Shown one piece after another: positions 58,053-64,000 of a stretch of 64,000 nt of DNA (positions are counted from its first letter, which is position 1; the number at the start of each line of letters is the position of its first letter). A program made the translations under genes and the position numbers. A model generated the notes under the pieces. The model saw nothing but the letters and a program-made list of their open reading frames with translations. It did not search any database and was not told where the DNA came from. The DNA comes from Brienomyrus brachyistius (lineage: Eukaryota > Chordata > Actinopteri > Osteoglossiformes > Mormyridae): positions 31,482,118-31,546,117 of the forward strand of contig NC_064533.1 in the NCBI RefSeq assembly GCF_023856365.1, given 5' to 3'.

Positions 58053-59860
58053 TGCTGAGCTTTCTGAATATAGGGAGTTGGAGGGAGGAGTGGGAACTCT
58101 TGGGCTGGGATGTGAGTCCTGACAGTGCAGCGAGACTTCCGTGCCCTTTGGGTAAATCAGAATGGAATACAGACGACTGGCCATTTATATTTTTAAAGGG
58201 GCAGGAGGTCTGTCACGGTGGAGGGAAGGCAGGTCATTGTGGTCGTGTGTTGCATTAATTATACGTGCGCATGCAGTTACACACGGCTGGCTCAGTTGCA
58301 CAGATGCGCTGAACCTGTTTCGTCAGCAGCGACAGTGCGGTTAGACATCTTCACCCCTTTGCTAGTTTAACGATGCACGTTTCCATCGTAAGTCCAGACC
58401 CCCACACAGTGGATGGGATTGGCCCCCCAGAGTTCATCACAGCTGGCAGCCATGTTCAGCTGAGGTGGGGGTGGGCAGTGGAAGTGGGTAATTCAGATGT
58501 AGGACACACACACACACACACCTGTTCCACTGTGACTCCCCACCCCTGCTTGCTCAGTCACTTTTTAGCAGCTGGCTACACATGCTGGACAAACCATTTG
58601 TAAAAATCTGATTTAATACTAAACATCCCCCTCTGCCTACAAAAATAACTGATCTTTAACTGTTAATTGTCTCGCAGGAAGACTGTAACACTGACCTATA
58701 ACAAATATAGACCAGGATCATAACTTGGCAACTGTGTAAGAGTGGAGATCCACTGATTTTAAGCTAGGAGGGGCTTGTGTAGACTCTGCGGTGGGGGGCT
58801 CCCCATGTCCAGTTCGCAATTGAGGCTTAATGTGGCACGAGGGTGCCCTGTAGACCCCCCACCCACAGCTGCAGGGAGAACTGTGGGACACTCACTGGAT
58901 AGATATGAGATTGACGGAGCCTCTGATACAGTTACGTTAATTTAAATGTACTTTTGATTTTCCTTTTCCTCCTCTTCAGAGCAGCCTGTACGGATTAGTG
59001 TTATTTTCAGTTATAACTGGGTATTTACCAATGCTAGTCAAGTTTAATTTAACCTTGGGATCTTGTCATCGGGCTGTGATCTGTGCTGCTTGAGGCTTCT
59101 GGCACCAGTGCTAGATTCATGTCTGAAATTGTCTAAACCTTCCGGTCGAACCTTCGCCAGTGGGTCAGTCCGACAGCAAAGCCAGGTCTGCTTCCTGTGA
59201 ATGAGATGCATGCAGTTTTTGTTGTAAACCTGCATTCGGCTGTGTCACTACGCAGGGGGTCAAAGGTCAACTGCTGCACCCCCATATTATTTGTCCTCTT
59301 CCTCGCCTTATGGGAGTGATCTGTCATGACCGTTAAATCTCCGGTCCCTGTGGCTCTGATAGCCCATCCCCCCGCATTCCAGATGATCCAGACTGAAGCC
59401 AAATTCAAAGTAATGTAGCGTCTCCTGGTCTCCATTCATCTATTGGCTGAGCTGTAACCTATCGGTACTGACGAATGGGATCTCAGGGTATTTCCTCGAT
59501 GTTTACAGTGATTGGTCCTTGAGCTGTAAAAGTACCTGGATGGCCCTCTGACAGCCACTCACGCTCCACGACACCCCCTCAGACAGAGTGTGGCGGTGCT
59601 TATGGGTAATGGCCAGCGGCTCGTCCTACGAAGGACTCTTTGGGGAGACGTTGACGGCCGCAGCAACACGTTTCTGTTTCGAAGTCTGCGATCCATTTTG
59701 TTTATATATTTTGTGTTAAGTTGGTGTAGAATTAGACTTAGTGTTCTTGTTAGCGTGATGACTGTAAAGGTTGAAAGAACTGGATTCCCAACTGTATGAT
59801 TGACGAAGGATGGAAAGGAAAACTAAACACCCCCCCTCCTTTCGTGAAGGCTCGCTCTGC

Positions 59861-59879
59861 GGGGGGGGGGGGGGGGGGG
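59861..59879. repeat. G19 homopolymer in the braf 3' UTR
   Basis: A pure run of 19 G immediately before CCGGCTGCCCG; could form an RNA G-quadruplex in the transcript if included. Confidence 0.9.
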
Positions 59880-60390
59880 CCGGCTGCCCGCTTGCTGCGG
59901 TCTGTACTGAAGGCGACATCCTCGCTGACCTATTTATTTTCCACGTCCCCGTCCGGGCTGCTGTGTTTGACGGCGTGACATTAAAATCATACAATATAAC
60001 AAACTGCAGAACACGCGCGGAACTTGTGTTTTAAGATGGCTGTATTTATTTTCTATAAATATTTTATTTTTTAAAAGGATGTTGTTACAGAGGTTTATCT
60101 TTTAAAGTGAGCGTGGACCATAGAGATTATGGAGTAATTTGGTTTCGACTTGATTGTCATGTTTGACCCCTCCCTCGCTGTCTTTTTTTTTTTCTTTTAA
60201 TTCTTTTATTTATCTGTGCTGTCATCATGCCCTTCCTTCACTTTATGGTCCCTCTCTGTATCCCGGATCTGTATCCACCAGCACACACCACCCCCCACCC
60301 CCCCCCTTCACCTGCCCGCACCTCTAACTTTCTCATCTAAGAACCGTCTGTCCCACTCCCTGAGGGGTGACAGCACTTGTAAATTTGTAC

Positions 60391-60451
60391 AATAAAAATA
60401 TTGTCAGTTTGCTAGAAGGCATGGAGACTAAAACAATGGAAAAAAAATAAA
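60391..60451 (+). terminator. braf: Candidate distal polyadenylation signals of braf
   Basis: AATAAA at 60391-60396, preceded by TGTAAATTTGTAC, and a second AATAAA at 60446-60451. T/GT-rich sequence follows each within 15-40 nt (TTGTCAGTTTG; AAGTTTTGATAG). Either could direct cleavage; which one is used is not decidable from sequence. Confidence 0.5.
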
Positions 60452-60743
60452 AGCTTAAGATGATAAAGTTTTGATAGATGAAATTCTAAGAAACTATTTC
60501 AGTGTAAAAATATTTAAGACTGTATTATATTAAAAGAAAAAGAGGTTAATGTATTTGTTGTGAATATGAGAAACTGATATATTAAAGTGCATGAAACATT
60601 GTCAATCTTGTGCAGACGTTGTCCCCCCCTGCCCCACCCACCCCGTGAATAATCTCCCTATTTGACCGGCGCAGTGTTTGGGCTGTGAACCCAACCCGCA
60701 TGTGCCATCTATTGATTCCGTCGTTGTCTGCTTCATTTGGTCT

Positions 60744-60757
60744 CCACTAGGGGGCAG
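60744..60757 (+). promoter_or_regulatory. CTCF-consensus match just downstream of braf
   Basis: CCACTAGGGGGCAG, a perfect match to the CTCF core, about 300 bp beyond the likely poly(A) site. Its orientation is opposite to the motif at 27783 on the other side of the gene. Confidence 0.45.
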
Positions 60758-60759
60758 CA

Positions 60760-63700
60760 GCTGCCAACACACCAGTAAATGTTACCACGGGAAAAGTAAA
60801 CCAGAACAATCTGTATTTTTTTTTTCCCAAAACAGTGAATTATATTCATCAGCTGAACATTCTTGGCGTGTTCCTCCCACTTCAGAGACAGACATCTCTG
60901 TCCTATTCGTCGATGAATCACTGGCAACGTTTGACGGGAATAAAGGCTGTTTGTACAAGGAAGGATTCTGTCACAATCCACATTTCCTGTGAAACGGTGA
61001 TGCGTTATCTGGTTCAAACCGCATCCCATTTACTTCTTAATAGCTGTCTTATTAAGAGGGTTTTGCATCCAGTTCGGATTATGTACCTCGCTCGATGATA
61101 CCACACCGACGAGTCCCTGAAGGTGAACTGGAATCCTTCTTTTATCTCCAAGTCCAGTTAATGAAACGGTGGGCTACCTGTTTTGACGTTTAGCTGGGCT
61201 TGTTTTCCTGCCTCTGGCGGATGGACGTGGAGCCTCATTAAGCCGGGCTGCTGGATCCAGCTCTGAACAGGTGCGCTGAGGGCCGTCGTAATAACACTGC
61301 TCGAGGGCCCGGGGGTATTCGCAAACTGCGGTTTCCCTGGTGATGCCGACATGAACAATAAGACCTGCGTTCTAATTAAAAACACTCCGAATAGTTTCCC
61401 TGCCGCCGTGCCTCGCATCTGACCATGTGCCCTCTATGATTGAGTCTCTGAGACTGCATTAAACCTGCTACTTTGCTTCTAACCAGTCATTTGTGATACA
61501 GTGATAATTCAGATGATTCCTATTCTCCCTTGAGGTGTTGATGCAAACTCTACTGCACCGATTTATCTCCTCCGAACATCCAGATTATCACACGGAAGGT
61601 AAAATCGTGCGAGGAGATCTGTCTGCCACCAGAATGAAAGGTCTCTTGTTCTTTTGTTCACCGAAAACACTGGATGCGACTCATTTGTCTGGCCTCGCCT
61701 GCCTGTAGAGGGCGCTCCGCTGTGCAAGTGAAATGTGTAGAACCAGGCCACGTTGGTCTATGCATTCCCACGTTACTTTATACAGCGTTTGCCTGTCAAG
61801 TGAGAAAACCACCTTGTGTTTATAACCCAGCAGCCCCCCCCCCCAGGAAGGAGTATGGCCTGGAAGCTGCGTGATACTGTTTTAAACATGTAGGTGCTCT
61901 CTGATGCTACAAGGGGCTTCAGCCATTTTCCTATGATACGCGTCTGAAGGGTGAGGGGGAGAGCAGCTGTTTTAAGCTTCTTTCTTTGCTGGTCTATAAC
62001 AGAAGGTCTGCTTCTGCCTGAGACACGGAGCCGGTCCCTAGTGCCGCTTCACTCCTCCGTATCGCTGGCAGTCTCTGTGCGGGGGCCCTGTTTTTGGGCC
62101 CCAGGTGTCCCACTGAGTGACTCGCCGTTTCAGGCTGCCCCTTCCATCAGCTTCCACCCCCCGCCCCCCCCCAGACCCGGCTTGGCTCACACTTAATAAC
62201 GTGACCGTCACCAGGGACCCTCGTGCCGGGAAGGCGGCGGTCCCTGTAGACCCGCGGCTGGCTTCATCGCCGGATGTGTGTCTGACACGTTATCGATTCG
62301 CCAGCCGGCTCTGTATTCTGTTCAGCCTTCTGTCGATGTGCCCCGACTGCGACGCTCTGAATGTCAGGCTCTATCTTCTGCGATCCAGAGCTCCTTTAAT
62401 GCGGGGAGGCAGGTGAGGGCTCTGGGCGGCCCGGGCTGCAGTGAGATCAGATCTCTGGAACATTACTCCCTCCTCCCTGGTGTGTCTGTGTTCCCCTCAT
62501 CCCCAGGAAACATATCCAGACCAAATGCCCGACCCCAGCCACGGGCCCCTCTCTGCTCCGTATTGTATTTTCTTCCTCATTTACTCCCAGTGGGGTGAGG
62601 GCTCATTGGGTTAAGTCTCTGTGCTTGTGACCGGAAGGTTGCTGGTTCAAATCCTATGCTCAGCAGAACTCCCTGAAAAATGTTCCTGGGGTACAGCATG
62701 AACGAATTACCCCAAAATTTACTTTCAACTGTATGGCTTAAAAGGAGAGCATGATGGGATATGTGAGAACAAGAGCAGTCCTGTGTACCTGCACTCATAC
62801 TTGTACAAATAGCACATGAAGCACCATTTTGGTTTCATTTTACACTAATGTCAGATTTAGCTGCATGATTCTGCTTCTCCCAAATCCTTTGGTTCAAACC
62901 ACCTTTGCTCCTGTGCTTGAGTCATGTGACTGTAGCGATGTGGGGGGGAGACAGTCGAGTCTTACAGTGTCTTCCTCTCCTCTGTAAGCCGCCTTGTGCT
63001 TTTGTGCAGGTTTGATCAACTTTCTCACAAGTCAGGATCCAGGAGAGTTACAAGGAAGGCTTGGGCGTTGCTGGGCACCTGGGTGGGATTTTTATGAAGG
63101 TCTCTGAGATAAAGTTAGACGAATGATAGTGGGGTGCGGGGGGCGGGGGGAGGGGTGGCAGCGGCTACAAAGCACGCAGAATACAGCGGCAAATTAATTA
63201 GCGGAGGGAAAATTCAATTTGATGCCGCAGTTAGTGAGTGCGGTTTAATCACTAACACCGTAATTATAAAGGCTTCTGAACGACTGGTGAAGCTTCCTCT
63301 CTAGCAGACGGGGCCATGCAGACTCAGAAATGCAATTACAGAAAACTTCGGCACAGATTACTGCTCCGGATAAGGTCACCGCCACGAGCCGGCCCCTGTC
63401 AACCCCCCCCCCACCACCCGTCTGACGGGTACTGCCTCCCAAAGTGCGTAATTTGCGGCCCGCACACGGGTGTGACAAAAAACGCTGCGTGTCTGCTGGC
63501 TGGCTGCCTCTCCGGAATGAAAGCAGTGCCCCCTGGAGGCCTTGAATAATTTGTATTTCCCAATAAATACTGTATACGGCAAGGCAGAGGTGGGGTCTGC
63601 TGAAACAATTTCCTGGATGGGGCGCTGACACATGACATGGGGGTGTGTTTTTATTGAGGGAGGGATGAAGGAAATCTCAAGGTATGCGTGGATTAATATT

Positions 63701-64000
63701 TCTGGAGATGTGTATGGTGCAGGTAGGAATAGCGTGCCATGTTGCCATCCGGGGAGATGCATGTGTCTGCTTCAGCTGGCGTGGTAGTGCCACAGTCCTG
63801 GCGAAGGAGAATGCTTTGGATGCATTATTCATGCGCGTGTGCCGTCTGATTCCAGGCCCGAGATTCTGCTCGGATTCAGGCGATTCAAAAATGCGGGTGG
63901 CTTAATTTCAATCATTATAATGAAATAATGAGGATGATACTGATAATAAGGCCATCTAATGGTGCAGAGCGACTGTGATGATGTTCCCTGGTTTAATGTT
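60760..64000. other. Intergenic region downstream of braf
   Basis: No exon with recognisable homology was found on either strand; the longest frames (about 128 codons) have no domain signature and overlap low-complexity stretches. C-rich runs at about 61832-61844, 62155-62173 and 63401-63416. The 63180-63310 stretch has a mixed AT-rich, non-repetitive texture seen in conserved non-coding elements, but this is only an impression. Confidence 0.55.
62591..62745 (+). mobile_element. tRNA-derived SINE copy
   Basis: A TGGGGTGAGGGCTCATTGGG head and perfect box B GGTTCAAATCC at 62644-62654. The body after GCTCAGCAGA is diverged and the tail is indistinct. Related to the copies at 8491 and 37770. Confidence 0.65.

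Larger units (their letters stand above)
55860..60600 (+). other. braf: braf 3' UTR (about 4.5-4.7 kb, extent inferred)
   Basis: No gene is recognised in this stretch and several possible poly(A) signals occur: AATAAA at 57945-57950 (internal), 60391-60396 and 60446-60451, and ATTAAA at 60581-60586. Features inside include A-rich tracts right after the stop, T-rich runs (56540-56575, 57425-57455), a CTCF-like motif at 58039 and a G19 run at 59861-59879. A long 3' UTR agrees with the exon-19 isoform of mammals. An alternative is that only the first ~2.1 kb is used. Confidence 0.6.

Overview
This window is vertebrate nuclear DNA, almost certainly from a ray-finned (teleost-type) fish. Evidence: spliced GT-AG genes with vertebrate orthologues; tRNA-headed retroposons with the (GGAT)n tail and 3' body typical of fish L2-type elements; short hAT-type and pogo/Tigger-type non-autonomous transposons; very many micro- and minisatellites; and CpG-rich promoter regions. 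There is no prokaryotic gene organisation. Most long reading frames here are artefacts of tandem repeats.

Layout. (1) 1-23081: a repeat-rich stretch I interpret as intron 1 of a minus-strand gene. It holds a decayed LINE reverse-transcriptase remnant, 53-bp, 38-bp, ~33-bp and 15/45-bp minisatellites, a ~950-bp TG/TCTG array and several retroposons with readable target-site duplications. (2) 23082-23463, minus strand: coding exon 1 of tmem178b (TMEM178 family), in a CpG-rich promoter region. (3) About 23.7-35.1 kb: intergenic, with an AT microsatellite, L2-tailed SINE copies, an inverted-repeat element and one perfect CTCF-consensus match. (4) 35202-55859, plus strand: the complete braf gene (B-Raf Ser/Thr kinase), 19 constitutive coding exons plus one 120-nt cassette exon, followed by a ~4.5 kb 3' UTR ending near 60.4-60.6 kb. 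(5) 60.6-64 kb: intergenic, no recognised gene, one SINE.

The braf reconstruction is internally consistent. All exon phases close. The spliced frame has 792 codons including the stop (791 aa), or 831 aa with the cassette exon. Most exon lengths equal those I know for human BRAF (104, 103, 149, 120, 160, 137, 118, 85, 177, 47, 119, 132, 135). The protein has the RAF layout: N-terminal BRS region, RBD, zinc-binding CRD, serine-rich 14-3-3 hinge, and kinase domain with intact GSGSFG loop, VAVK lysine, HRD and DFG. tmem178b and braf are divergently arranged, as in human 7q34.

The most interesting points are: the vertebrate-conserved cassette exon of braf with a long CU tract just behind its donor; a C-terminus that matches only the GEF-type (X1-like) isoform; a (Pro-Gly)7 insertion in exon 3; transposons with clear TSDs, one a near-perfect 72-bp foldback in intron 13; and higher-order tandem arrays. 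I did not find an obviously novel gene system.
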